DNA of 26,213 nucleotides from Phycisphaerae bacterium (GCA_021736565.1 JAIPFO010000005.1:1-26213); one strand, 5' to 3'. Numbered from the stretch's first letter, positions 6,471 through 14,788 are shown. Notes: generated by a model not told the origin, from the letters alone. Program-made: numbers and translations.

Positions 6471-7723
6471 TGAACAAAATGGGAAAGACAGGCATTGTTA
6501 TTGCGTTGGTCGTCGTTGTGACGATTGTATTCATTGCCAAGCAGAAGAAGACGGCGTCGGAAGGCCCATCGAATTCGAGCCAGATGGTCCCGCGTCTCGT
6601 GGACCTTGGGGCAGACAAGTGTATCCCTTGCAAAATGATGGCCCCGATCCTGGAAGAGCTTAAGGCGCAATATGCGGGTCGAATGGATGTCGATTTTATC
6701 GATGTATGGGAAAATCCTGACGAGAAGGTGAAATACAATATTAAATTGATACCGACACAGATATTCTATGATGCCTCGGGCAAAGAATTGTTCAGGCACG
6801 AAGGTTTCTACTCGAAAGAAGATATTCTCCGTAAGTGGGTGGAACTGGGTGTGACCTTTGAAGAAACGATAAGCAAGCCGCCTGTGTTCGAACGTTTCGA
6901 GCCCTCTGAGGTAGATGCTCGGCTCAAAGATCAGATATGTTATCTGTGTGATGGGGACATCGACCCCAAAACATTAGTTACCGTAAAAGCTGAAAAGGGA
7001 GATGTTCGGCTTTGCGGTCCTCACTGCTACTTCATTATGTATTCCTGTTTGACAGAGGATAAGACGGGTTTTGAGAATAAAGTGTCTGTTGCAGATTTTA
7101 CTTCCGGAGAGTCTGTTCCTTTGACACAGGCAATGTTTCTGGCCGGTGCAGATAAACAGGGCCGTCCTGTCCTTTATGCCTATGCCACCGCTGATGCGGC
7201 CAATCAGGCCCAACAGGCTTCCGGTGGCAATGTGATCGGATTGAAAGCACTCAAACAGAACGAACTTTCCCATCGCTGTGGGTTCTGTGACCGTGCCTGC
7301 TATCCACAAGATGCTGCTGAGGTCATTGTGGAAGGCGGTATCCACACATGGGGGTGCTGTTCTCACTGTGCATTGGGTGTCGCAGCTAGAGTGGGTAAAG
7401 ACATCGAGATCCATGAAAAAGATCGTCTGACCGGCGATCCGGTTGTCGTCAAAACGCTCAATGGCAGTATCGCGTCTTTAGAGCCGTCCACGGCGGTCGC
7501 CTGGTTTGGCCAGCGTCAGAAACCGGATGGGTCCTGGAGTTCAGCCGGTTGTTTTCATCAGGGCTTTTTCACCAGTACCGAGAATCTGGAAAAATGGGTT
7601 CAGCAGAATCCATATGAAACGGGCAAACTCATCAGCATTCATCAGGCACTGGCGGATAAAATTAAACTGTCACCAGAACAAATCCAGAAAGCTTGCAAAA
7701 TCGGTGAATGTTCACCCAAATAA
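6470..7723 (+). CDS. membrane-anchored thioredoxin fused to two cysteine-rich NosL/MerB-like modules
   Basis: A 417-residue protein. Residues 7-23 are a hydrophobic anchor. Residues 42-130 are a thioredoxin domain with Cys51-Ile-Pro-Cys54 and the cis-proline IPTQIFYD. Residues 150-262 resemble NosL: Cys157-x-x-Cys160, Cys182/Cys186/Cys193 in RLCGPHCYFIMYSC, then VADFTSGE, PVLYAYATADAA and a final SGGNVIGLKAL. Residues 266-400 hold a second cysteine module, with CGFCDRAC (270-277), WGCCSHC (295-300) and SAGCFHQ (Cys361). NosL binds Cu(I) and shares a fold with organomercurial lyase MerB, so metal or metal-carbon chemistry is plausible. Assignment of the two modules is by motif only. The CIPC domain is closely related to the CRPC domain of the next gene. 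Translation is coupled to the small gene upstream. Confidence 0.75.
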   Translation: MNKMGKTGIVIALVVVVTIVFIAKQKKTASEGPSNSSQMVPRLVDLGADKCIPCKMMAPILEELKAQYAGRMDVDFIDVWENPDEKVKYNIKLIPTQIFYDASGKELFRHEGFYSKEDILRKWVELGVTFEETISKPPVFERFEPSEVDARLKDQICYLCDGDIDPKTLVTVKAEKGDVRLCGPHCYFIMYSCLTEDKTGFENKVSVADFTSGESVPLTQAMFLAGADKQGRPVLYAYATADAANQAQQASGGNVIGLKALKQNELSHRCGFCDRACYPQDAAEVIVEGGIHTWGCCSHCALGVAARVGKDIEIHEKDRLTGDPVVVKTLNGSIASLEPSTAVAWFGQRQKPDGSWSSAGCFHQGFFTSTENLEKWVQQNPYETGKLISIHQALADKIKLSPEQIQKACKIGECSPK

Positions 7724-7759
7724 AACAGATTGAGACGAACCAGGCATGAAAGGAACACT

Positions 7760-8698
7760 ATGAAAACGAAATTATTTATATTGTTTATAACCACTTCACT
7801 TGTCACCTTTACATTACCCGTTTTTGCAGAGGTGAAAACAGAAGATCAACCCAAAATCGTCGCAGACCTGTACCCGGGTCTGACTTCTGGCGCGATGTCA
7901 TACGCATCACTTAAAGCACTTCCGGAGAATATTTTACTACAGGCAGAGGCTATTCAGTTCACTCAGGAAGAATTTGATAAAATAGTTGCGTCCCAACCGG
8001 AGGCGGCACGGGAAGAGCTGAAAAAGAACGCCTTTTTCATACTTGAGCAGGAGGCGACCAATCGTCTTTTGCTTCAACTTGCGAAGAAAACCCTTACGCG
8101 ATCCGGCAAGGATATCTCCGGGCAGAAAGATGCTGCTATCATCCAGAAGTATTTTGAAACGGCGGTTTTCAAAACGATTAAAGTGACAGACAAAGAAATT
8201 AAAACATTTTATGAGAATAACAAGGATATGTGCGGCGGTGCCACACTGGAGCAGATCAGCTCCTCGCTTAAAGAATATCTGGTCTCTCAGAAAAAACAAC
8301 AAATCATTACTGATCACATACGTGATTTGGGCAAACAGATCCCGATTCAGATTTCCGAGAGTTGGGTTAAGGAAAAGGCAACGCTGGCATTCGATAATCC
8401 TGTGGACAAAGCCCGGAAAAGCAAAAAGCCGTCTATGGTGGATTTTGGCGCAAGCGGTTGCAGGCCATGCGATATGATGACGCCTATCCTTGAAACTCTC
8501 AGTAAAAAATACGAGGGAAAGGCCTCTGTGATTTTTATTCATGTTCGGGAGCAAAAGATACTCGCCTCCCGCTACGGCATTCAGTCCATTCCTACGCAAA
8601 TCTTTTATGATAAAGAAGGTAAGGAAGTGTACCGGCACACCGGTTTCTTTCCTCAGGAAGAAATTGAGAAAAAATTGAAAGAAATTGGAGTTCAATAA
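7760..8698 (+). CDS. secreted chaperone/PPIase-like protein fused to a thioredoxin domain
   Basis: 312 residues starting at an ATG with AAAGGA about 7 bases upstream; the frame reaches a TTG at 7730 but that has no ribosome binding site. Residues 1-23 form a cleavable signal peptide (FTLPVFA, then EVKTED). Residues about 60-205 are charged and helical, recalling the N-terminal chaperone part of SurA/parvulin proteins (QFTQEEFDKIVAS..., KVTDKEIKTFYENN), but no parvulin catalytic core is evident. Residues 224-312 are a thioredoxin domain with Cys234-Arg-Pro-Cys237 and IPTQIFYDKEGKEVYRHTGF. The last part almost repeats that of the preceding gene, so the two thioredoxin modules probably arose by duplication. 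CcdA, encoded next, is the expected electron donor. Confidence 0.82.
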   Translation: MKTKLFILFITTSLVTFTLPVFAEVKTEDQPKIVADLYPGLTSGAMSYASLKALPENILLQAEAIQFTQEEFDKIVASQPEAAREELKKNAFFILEQEATNRLLLQLAKKTLTRSGKDISGQKDAAIIQKYFETAVFKTIKVTDKEIKTFYENNKDMCGGATLEQISSSLKEYLVSQKKQQIITDHIRDLGKQIPIQISESWVKEKATLAFDNPVDKARKSKKPSMVDFGASGCRPCDMMTPILETLSKKYEGKASVIFIHVREQKILASRYGIQSIPTQIFYDKEGKEVYRHTGFFPQEEIEKKLKEIGVQ

Positions 8699-8699
8699 T

Positions 8700-9395
8700 A
8701 TGCAGGAATTATTTATGCAGTTAACCCGTGCGGTTGAAGGCACATGGTTCATAGCCGTTGCCGCGTCGTTTATCTGGGGGATATTGAGTATCTTGTTAAG
8801 TCCCTGTCACCTGGCCAGCATTCCATTGATCGTTGGTTTTATTGATGAACAAGGTTCTATTTCTACACGACGGGCCTTTGTTGTTTCTTCATTGTTCGCG
8901 GTGGGTATTCTGATCACTATTGGCGCCATTGGGGCGATCACCGCGGCGGCCGGTCGGATGATGGGGGATATTGGGCCCTACGGTAATTATTTTGTGGCGT
9001 TGATATTTTTTGCTGTGGGTTTGATTTTTCTGGATGTAATCCCTACGCCCTTTTCGGGGCCGGGTCCGGTGGGTATGAAGCGTAAAGGGTTACTGGCGGC
9101 TTTTATCCTGGGATTGGTTTTTGGGGTTGCCCTGGGGCCCTGTACCTTTGCCTATATGGCCCCGATGCTGGGTGTTACATTCAAGCTGGCTTCGACCAAC
9201 CTCGGCTATGGGATACTGTTATTAGTAGTTTATGGTATTGGCCATTGTTCGGTGATCATCCTGGCCGGAACGTTCACAAAAGTGGTCCAGCAGTATATGA
9301 ACTGGAACGAAAAATCTCACGGTACGGTGATCTTAAAGAAAATCTGCGGCGTTCTGGTCCTCCTCGGCGGCTTGTGGCTGATTTATACCGCATGA
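8700..9395 (+). CDS. CcdA/DsbD-type transmembrane electron transporter
   Basis: 231 residues with about six hydrophobic segments. The two redox cysteines expected of CcdA are present in their usual settings: LLSPCHLASIP (Cys36) in the first helix and GVALGPCTFAYMAPML (Cys148) in the fourth. The protein would carry reducing equivalents from cytosolic thioredoxin to exported thioredoxin domains such as those of the two preceding genes. It is the last gene of the operon. The ATG at 8700 lies one base after the upstream stop and follows GGAG by about 10 bases. Some relatives next to ArsF are named ArsG, aromatic arsenical permeases, and that remains an alternative; the SPCH and GPCT motifs favour electron transfer. 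Confidence 0.85.
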   Translation: MQELFMQLTRAVEGTWFIAVAASFIWGILSILLSPCHLASIPLIVGFIDEQGSISTRRAFVVSSLFAVGILITIGAIGAITAAAGRMMGDIGPYGNYFVALIFFAVGLIFLDVIPTPFSGPGPVGMKRKGLLAAFILGLVFGVALGPCTFAYMAPMLGVTFKLASTNLGYGILLLVVYGIGHCSVIILAGTFTKVVQQYMNWNEKSHGTVILKKICGVLVLLGGLWLIYTA

Positions 9396-9496
9396 TGTCG
9401 ATTTTTGATCAAAAACAGCGTTTAAGGTTTTTTGAAGCCTGTTTTTTTCGTCTTTGGGGGCGATTTTAAGGATGAAAAATGACTTTTGACATGGTC
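9393..9496 (+). repeat. dispersed intergenic repeat
   Basis: After the CcdA stop: a poorly conserved head, a core-like TTTTTTTCGTCTTTGGGGG and a good tail AAAAATGACTTTTGACATGG (9476-9495). Confidence 0.6.
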
Positions 9497-9539
9497 CTTA
9501 TTCTAAGAAGGTAATTTGTCGGAAAATGGGCGTAAAAAA

Positions 9540-9562
9540 AACTTATGACGCTGGTGTATAAA
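9540..9562 (-). repeat. inverted head fragment of the intergenic repeat
   Basis: On the minus strand this reads ACACCAGCGTCATAAGT, matching the head of the copy at 15907 (GACACCAGCGTCATAAGT). It is the clearest case of the family in reverse orientation and lies just after a plus-oriented copy. Confidence 0.55.
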
Positions 9563-9666
9563 TTTGTTAAAATACTGGCCGAATTAAGGCGATAGCGCCA
9601 ATGTATGAAAATCGCGATCATGAATTTTTCTTATAAGAATGAACCTCGAACGAAGGATATTCGATA

Positions 9667-11097
9667 ATGGCAACAACCGTGAAAAGCCGCCTGGAAGCGA
9701 TGGCAAAAAAACTTCGCAAGTATAGTCAATCACACGTTTTACAATTTATTGACACGTTAGATTCGGGCGGGAAGATCGCCCTTCTGGAAGAGTTGGAAGG
9801 ATTGGATTTTGAGTTACTGAACGAGCTTATCGGACGTTATGTGCTTGAGTCTCCTGAAATCGAACTGCCCAAAGAGATTTTGCCGGCACCGGTTTATCCG
9901 CGGGTGCCGAGTGATGAGCTCCAGGGTAAATATCAAAAGGCCCGTGATCATGGTGAGCGCATGATCGCCGAGCATAAGGTGGCGTGTTTTACGGTGGCAG
10001 GGGGGATGGGGACGCGTTTGGGTTTTGAGGGCCCCAAGGGGGACTACCCCGCTACGCCGGTACGGAATAAATCGCTGTTTCGGGTGTTTGCCGAGAGTAT
10101 TATCGCCTCTGAGCATCGCTATAACTGCGAGATCCCCTGGTATATCATGACCAGCCCGGCCAATCATGCCGATACGGTCCAGTCGTTTAAGGATCATGAC
10201 TATTTCGGGCTGAATCCTGCCAATGTCATGCACTTTCCCCAGGGCATGATGCCTTGCTTTGGCAAGGATGGGAAAATTCTGATGGAGGATAAGGGGCACC
10301 TGGCCATGTCGCCTGATGGGCATGGTGGGTCGTTAAGGGCACTTTATAAGAGTGGTGCGCTGCAGGATATGGCCCAGCGGGGGATTGAGTATATCAGCTA
10401 TTTCCAGGTGGATAATCCATTGGTTTATATTGTGGACCCGTTATTCATCGGGCTTCATGCGATGGATACCGCCGAGATGTCCAGTAAGGCGGTCATTAAG
10501 GTGGACCCGCTGGAGAAGGTGGGGAACTTCACCGTGGTCGATGGCAAGATCACTGTGATCGAATACAGCGACCTGCCGGAAGAGGTGGCCCGGAAGCGAT
10601 CGGCAGATGGTAAGCTTTTGATCGAGAGCGGGAGTATTGCGATTCATCTGATCAGTCGAAGCTTTGTGGAACGGATCAATCAACGCGGCTTTTCACTGCC
10701 CTGGCATCGTGCCGAGAAGCGCGTGCCTTATATTGACCTGGAGGGCGAACGGGTGGTTCCTGACGGACCCAACGCGGTGAAGCTGGAGACGTTTGTCTTT
10801 GACGCGGTTCCGCTGGCAGAACGGTCGATTATCCTGGCGATCGACCGGGATGATCAATTTGCCCCGATCAAAAACGCGACGGGGGTCGATAGTGTGGAAA
10901 GTTCGCATCGGTTGCAGATGAATCGACACGTTAAATGGCTGGAAGCGGCGGGGATAGACATTCCACGCAAGGAAGATGGCTCGCTGAATGTTAAAGTAGA
11001 GATCTCGCCGCTGTTCGCCCTGGAGCCCGAGGACCTGGTGCGTAAAAAATCGCAATTGCGTAAGCTCAAGCCGGAAGATATTGTTTCGCTAGGCTAA
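9667..11097 (+). CDS. UDPGP-type UTP-sugar-1-phosphate nucleotidyltransferase
   Basis: 476 residues. It forms a UDP-sugar and pyrophosphate from UTP and a sugar-1-phosphate, for envelope or storage sugar synthesis. The nucleotide-binding loop is VAGGMGTRLG (residues 110-119), followed by PKG (123-125). Further on come FQVDNPLVYIVDPLFIG and VGNFTVVDGKITVIEYSDL, which resemble eukaryotic-type UDP-N-acetylglucosamine pyrophosphorylases (UAP1) more closely than the GalU family. The usual name in Planctomycetota would be UDPGP type 1 family protein; whether it prefers N-acetylhexosamine or glucose is not resolved. The ATG at 9667 has an AAGGA about 10 bases upstream. It is probably transcribed alone from the repeat-bearing spacer upstream. 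Confidence 0.88.
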   Translation: MATTVKSRLEAMAKKLRKYSQSHVLQFIDTLDSGGKIALLEELEGLDFELLNELIGRYVLESPEIELPKEILPAPVYPRVPSDELQGKYQKARDHGERMIAEHKVACFTVAGGMGTRLGFEGPKGDYPATPVRNKSLFRVFAESIIASEHRYNCEIPWYIMTSPANHADTVQSFKDHDYFGLNPANVMHFPQGMMPCFGKDGKILMEDKGHLAMSPDGHGGSLRALYKSGALQDMAQRGIEYISYFQVDNPLVYIVDPLFIGLHAMDTAEMSSKAVIKVDPLEKVGNFTVVDGKITVIEYSDLPEEVARKRSADGKLLIESGSIAIHLISRSFVERINQRGFSLPWHRAEKRVPYIDLEGERVVPDGPNAVKLETFVFDAVPLAERSIILAIDRDDQFAPIKNATGVDSVESSHRLQMNRHVKWLEAAGIDIPRKEDGSLNVKVEISPLFALEPEDLVRKKSQLRKLKPEDIVSLG

Positions 11098-11268
11098 TCA
11101 ATCCCGATGTGCGATTTGCCTTTAAGGCAGGTGCAAGGGAGCGCGAGTTCCCCGAATTAACGTCACAGACAGGCAATGAAATTTGGAATATCCTATTCGG
11201 AGTCAAGTAGCATGGACAGCTTGTTGCCCATGCTGTTGAACTTCTTGCTACTATTTTTATCTTCCAAA

Positions 11269-12345
11269 TTAAAATTGTCGTTTATCTTGAGATTTGATGA
11301 ATTTTTTAACCTTTTTCATACCGCCCACCTCACTGAACATATCATTGAGTTTCACTTTTTCTATCTGTTTTGCGTCGAGCCCCGCATAGCGAGCCTCTTT
11401 CTGTAATTTTTGATAGTTTTCCCATCGGCGTTCTTCCAAGTCGCCCTTTGCGATCGCTTCACGTATGGCGCAACCCGGTTCGGTGCCATGGGAACAATCA
11501 TTGAAGCGGCATTGACTGATCAGTTCTTCAATGTCCGAAAACGAACGCGATAAATCAACGGATTCCACCGCAAATTCTCTCATTCCGGGCGTATCGATCA
11601 CAATACCGCCATCTGGCAGAATCAGCAGTTCTCGCCTTGTTGTGGTATGACGGCCTTTGTCATCCTGTCGGATTTCGGAGGTTGCAAGAAATTCCTGGCC
11701 GGCCAGGCAATTAATCAACGTCGATTTGCCAACTCCTGACGAACCAATAAACGAAGCGGTCTTGCCGTTTTTCAGAAAAGTCATTAGCTGATGATACGAA
11801 GAGTTATCATAACTTGAAACGGTGACAATATCTACCCCGATCGCCACACTTGAAACTTCCGCCACCAACTCCGCCAGATTATCGCACAAGTCAGACTTGG
11901 TCAATATAACGACCGGCGTTGCCCGGCTATCCCATGCCGCTGAGAGGAAACGCTCCAGGCGGCTTAGGTTATAGTCATTGTTTAGTGACATGCAGATAAA
12001 AATGTAGTCGATGTTGGCAGCAATCACTTGAGTCTGTTTTCCACCACCTGCAGTTGCACGTTCAAATGCAGTTTTTCGGGCCAGTATCTCGTGAATGATA
12101 GCATTGCTGTCATTGCCATTACTATCATCGAGCATTACAAAATCGCCAACAACCGGAAACTCTGAAATGTTCCCGGCTTCAAAACGAAACTTACCGGAAA
12201 CTTCAGCTAAACATTCACCTCTTTCGGTCACAACCTTATAAAGATCACGATGCTGAGAGATCACTCGTGCTACGTTTAAATCAGGATACTTCGCTGCCTG
12301 ATCAGAAAAATGGCTAGAAAGGCCGTATTTTTCTAAATTATTCAA
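11269..12345 (-). CDS. rsgA: ribosome small-subunit-dependent GTPase A
   Basis: A 358-residue circularly permuted GTPase that assists late 30S ribosomal subunit maturation. An N-terminal OB domain is followed by the permuted G motifs in order: G4 LTKSDL (about 148-153), G1 GSSGVGKST (201-209) and G3 DTPGM (251-255). A C-terminal zinc knuckle follows, with Cys-x5-Cys-x-His-x5-Cys (CRFNDCSHGTEPGC). I place the start at TTG 12345-12343 because GGAGG lies 8 bases upstream and the protein then begins MNNLEKYGL, the usual family start. An ATG at 12384 adds 13 residues (MGPGPIVF...), has no ribosome binding site and coincides with a palindrome. It is the third gene of a minus-strand cassette with the membrane protein and RhuM. 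Confidence 0.9.
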   Translation of the reverse strand: MNNLEKYGLSSHFSDQAAKYPDLNVARVISQHRDLYKVVTERGECLAEVSGKFRFEAGNISEFPVVGDFVMLDDSNGNDSNAIIHEILARKTAFERATAGGGKQTQVIAANIDYIFICMSLNNDYNLSRLERFLSAAWDSRATPVVILTKSDLCDNLAELVAEVSSVAIGVDIVTVSSYDNSSYHQLMTFLKNGKTASFIGSSGVGKSTLINCLAGQEFLATSEIRQDDKGRHTTTRRELLILPDGGIVIDTPGMREFAVESVDLSRSFSDIEELISQCRFNDCSHGTEPGCAIREAIAKGDLEERRWENYQKLQKEARYAGLDAKQIEKVKLNDMFSEVGGMKKVKKFIKSQDKRQF

Positions 12346-12369
12346 ATTTAAATCCTCCAGAAACACTAT

Positions 12370-12383
12370 TGGGCCTGGGCCCA
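12370..12383. repeat. GGGCC palindrome upstream of rsgA
   Basis: TGGGCC and GGCCCA separated by TG form a perfect hairpin. It resembles the longer palindrome at 15006-15028 (TGGGACCTGGTCCCA). It lies between the membrane protein stop and the preferred rsgA start. Confidence 0.55.
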
Positions 12384-12392
12384 TTTTTGGTT

Positions 12393-13751
12393 TTATTTTT
12401 TAACATCAGTCATGCCAATCTGCTGCTTGATCTTTTCGGCAAGTAATTGCGCTTCGGCCTTATTATCGATATCCCTTGCTATTTCAAGGGTGAGCTTTGA
12501 ATCCTGCTCGATTTTCTGTTGAAAACTTATTGCATCAAAAAATTGATCGGTACTGATTAACGGTCTAAAATCGGAATACTTAACATTAACAGCGTAATAA
12601 TTATTACCATCAGCGTGATAATCATTACCATCATTATTTAATAGTTGCTCAGCAATGACAATATCAGCAATAGAGTCCCGCTCGATGGTTCGCTGCCATT
12701 GAGTGAATCCCAGATGTCTGACGTACTTGATCTGGCCATCCTGTACCCAGACCTCCCTTGTTCCCATCGTACGAATACCAATTGCTCCCAACAAAATCCC
12801 GAACATGGCAAAGATTCCGGCAACTATCATCGGCAAGTCATCAAGAAGGCCCATCCCAATGCCAACGGAAATGGTGAAAAGCCCACATATAAACAACCTC
12901 AAGCCTCGGCCTTTGCTGATATAATGCTCACTGTCGCCAATACGGGTAGTCTTAATGTCGTCAAAGTCGAACAGGCCGTCCTGGTGGGCCTTGAGGGCGT
13001 TGGTAATATTGGCCGCATCTATTTTGGCCTGGTTAATCGTCGGGTCGCTGTCGGCTGTGCGATAGACCGGCAGCACAAACTTAAGATTCAAATCCATTCC
13101 CGGAATATCCGCTTTAACATTAAGCCTCCATTTGTAGGAATATTTTGTATCGCCAGATCTGTAATTATCCCTTTGGTCTTTTGTCTCAAAAGGAATCTCA
13201 ACATCGAACGGGATCTCAATCTGGCCGATGCCCAACATGCCGTAACCCTCTTTATTACGGCCAGCCTGGGCGGCATTGATCGATACCACATGCTCGAAAA
13301 TAGAACGCATTGACGTTTGTGAACCCGATTCGGCTCCTCCTGATGGAGAAGTATCATATTCTATATTAGCAAGCGTTATCTTAATTTTCGCATCATAGTC
13401 AAGGTTGCCATTTAAGGTCAGTACACCCGAGAGTCTACCGCCTATTATACCTGGCATGGTCTTCATCACAAACTTACTGCCATGGCATTTACCGTTGCGT
13501 ATGAACGTGAAAATCGCCGAAACCAGAAAACACAGACCCGTAAAAGGAAACAGCAGCAATATATTCTCTTTGTTTAGCGGCAGCTTGAGTGCATTTTCAG
13601 AATATAACACAGAGAACATGCCAAGGCCCAAAAAACCAGTCGCCATTAATAATAACAAGAGAACAATAATCGTGCCACCGCTGGGGCGGATCACTCCATT
13701 ACGCCATTTCTTTTTCTCCCAGGGGTTTGTGTTTGGATTATTTTGGGTCAT
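12393..13751 (-). CDS. membrane protein of unknown function
   Basis: 452 residues. Four hydrophobic segments occur in two pairs, about 27-50 with 62-84 and 284-301 with 306-326. Between the pairs lies a soluble region of about 200 residues rich in beta-strand patterns (GGRLSGVLTLNGNLDYDAKIKITLANIEY, IPFDVEIPFETKDQ). After the last segment comes a small beta domain (VWVQDGQIKYVRHLG) and a charged helix. I do not recognise the family with confidence; the layout recalls DUF3592-type or other PH-like membrane proteins. Its ATG shares one base with the stop of the RhuM gene (TAATG), so the two are translationally coupled. Several lysine-rich and asparagine-rich runs differ in style from neighbours. 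Confidence 0.75.
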   Translation of the reverse strand: MTQNNPNTNPWEKKKWRNGVIRPSGGTIIVLLLLLMATGFLGLGMFSVLYSENALKLPLNKENILLLFPFTGLCFLVSAIFTFIRNGKCHGSKFVMKTMPGIIGGRLSGVLTLNGNLDYDAKIKITLANIEYDTSPSGGAESGSQTSMRSIFEHVVSINAAQAGRNKEGYGMLGIGQIEIPFDVEIPFETKDQRDNYRSGDTKYSYKWRLNVKADIPGMDLNLKFVLPVYRTADSDPTINQAKIDAANITNALKAHQDGLFDFDDIKTTRIGDSEHYISKGRGLRLFICGLFTISVGIGMGLLDDLPMIVAGIFAMFGILLGAIGIRTMGTREVWVQDGQIKYVRHLGFTQWQRTIERDSIADIVIAEQLLNNDGNDYHADGNNYYAVNVKYSDFRPLISTDQFFDAISFQQKIEQDSKLTLEIARDIDNKAEAQLLAEKIKQQIGMTDVKK

Positions 13752-14788
13752 TATTTTTCTTTTTGATTTTCCCTGGATTCGATATGTTTCAATTCGCTTT
13801 CGGCTTCGATGAAATCGATTTCTGCACGAGTGGGTTGTTTGAGTCGGGTCTGGTGGAATATTTCATATTCTTTGTGTGCCTTCTGTAAAGCGTTGTCGTG
13901 GGTGATTGTCCCTGCGTGGGTGAGCAGTTCCCGTCCGGAAAGTTTCAGGAAATCATCCAGTTTGCCGATCCAGTCCTGCATGGTCATTGGCGTCTGGTTC
14001 AATGCCTGTATCTCGGCAAACTCCAGGTACATTGTAACAATCCGGTTGAGCAGGTTCAGTTCATCTTCGGTAAGGTAATTTTTGGCGATCTCCGTTTCAT
14101 TTTTTCGTATAACAGGTCCGACCCAGTGGGTCATGCCCATGTTCGGTTTGGAGGCATCGGCACGGCCATGAATCACTTCAGCCGCCGTTTGGCCGTGAGC
14201 TGCCCAGTGCATTTTGTTCTGAATGATTTTGAAAAACCCATGCGAAATCTCTGAACGTGAGTCATAATCAATACTGGTAGCGTAAATATCCAGCACCTTA
14301 CGCCAAAAGACCTTTTCGGATGAGCGGATATCCCGGATACGAGCTAATAACTCTTCGAAATAGCCGTTATTGGCCTGTTTGAGACGTTCATCATCCATCG
14401 TAAAGCCTTTGATGATGTATTCTCGCAGACGTTGTGTTGCCCAGATGCGGAAACGGGTGGCGATTATGCTTTTTACCCGGTAGCCGACCGAAATGATCAT
14501 ATCGAGATTGTAATATTCCAAATCCCGTTGAACCTGCCGTGAACCTTCCTGGCGAACTGTTAAGAATTTCTTAACAGTTGCTTCCCTGAGAAGTTCACCC
14601 TCTTCATAGATATTTCGCATGTGCATACTGATGTTTGGAATACTAGTCCCAAACAGCTCGGCCATCAGCGGTTGTGTCAACCAGAGCGACTCATTTTCCA
14701 GCCGCACATCCAGTTTGATCTGCCCATCTTGCGACTCATAGAGCAGAAACGCCCCCTGTGCAGGGATATTTTCCTTCTTCTTAGCCAT
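13751..14788 (-). CDS. RhuM-family protein
   Basis: 345 residues of the virulence RhuM family (PF13310). Characteristic stretches are LWLTQPLMAELFGTSIPNIS with MRNIYEEGELLREATVKKFL, then YYNLDMIISVGYRVKS, and FRIWATQRLREYIIKGFTMDDERL. The N-terminal part has a helix-turn-helix look. The C-terminal half (LTEDELNLLNRIVTMYLEFAE, SGRELLTHAGTITHDNAL) is also typical. The name comes from a Salmonella pathogenicity island, but most members occur on genomic islands or near restriction and toxin-type genes, and the biochemical role is not settled. It is the first gene of the minus-strand cassette. Its start has no strong ribosome binding site; the ATG at 14788 gives the expected family length. Confidence 0.88.
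   Translation of the reverse strand: MAKKKENIPAQGAFLLYESQDGQIKLDVRLENESLWLTQPLMAELFGTSIPNISMHMRNIYEEGELLREATVKKFLTVRQEGSRQVQRDLEYYNLDMIISVGYRVKSIIATRFRIWATQRLREYIIKGFTMDDERLKQANNGYFEELLARIRDIRSSEKVFWRKVLDIYATSIDYDSRSEISHGFFKIIQNKMHWAAHGQTAAEVIHGRADASKPNMGMTHWVGPVIRKNETEIAKNYLTEDELNLLNRIVTMYLEFAEIQALNQTPMTMQDWIGKLDDFLKLSGRELLTHAGTITHDNALQKAHKEYEIFHQTRLKQPTRAEIDFIEAESELKHIESRENQKEK

Noticed and set aside
7937..8752. Minus-strand frame opposite the chaperone-thioredoxin gene
   Set aside because: It is a shadow of a gene with a signal peptide and a clear thioredoxin active site.
8700..9395. Naming the last operon gene ArsG
   Set aside because: The cysteine motifs SPCH and GPCT are those of CcdA electron transporters; ArsG remains possible but the sequence does not show it.
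11098..11268. GGGAGC-GCGA-GTTCCC hairpin after the UDPGP gene as a terminator
   Set aside because: The stem is short, includes a G-T pair and is not followed by a T tract.
12645..13313. Plus-strand frame inside the membrane protein gene
   Set aside because: It is an antisense shadow; the opposite strand has membrane helices and translational coupling to RhuM.
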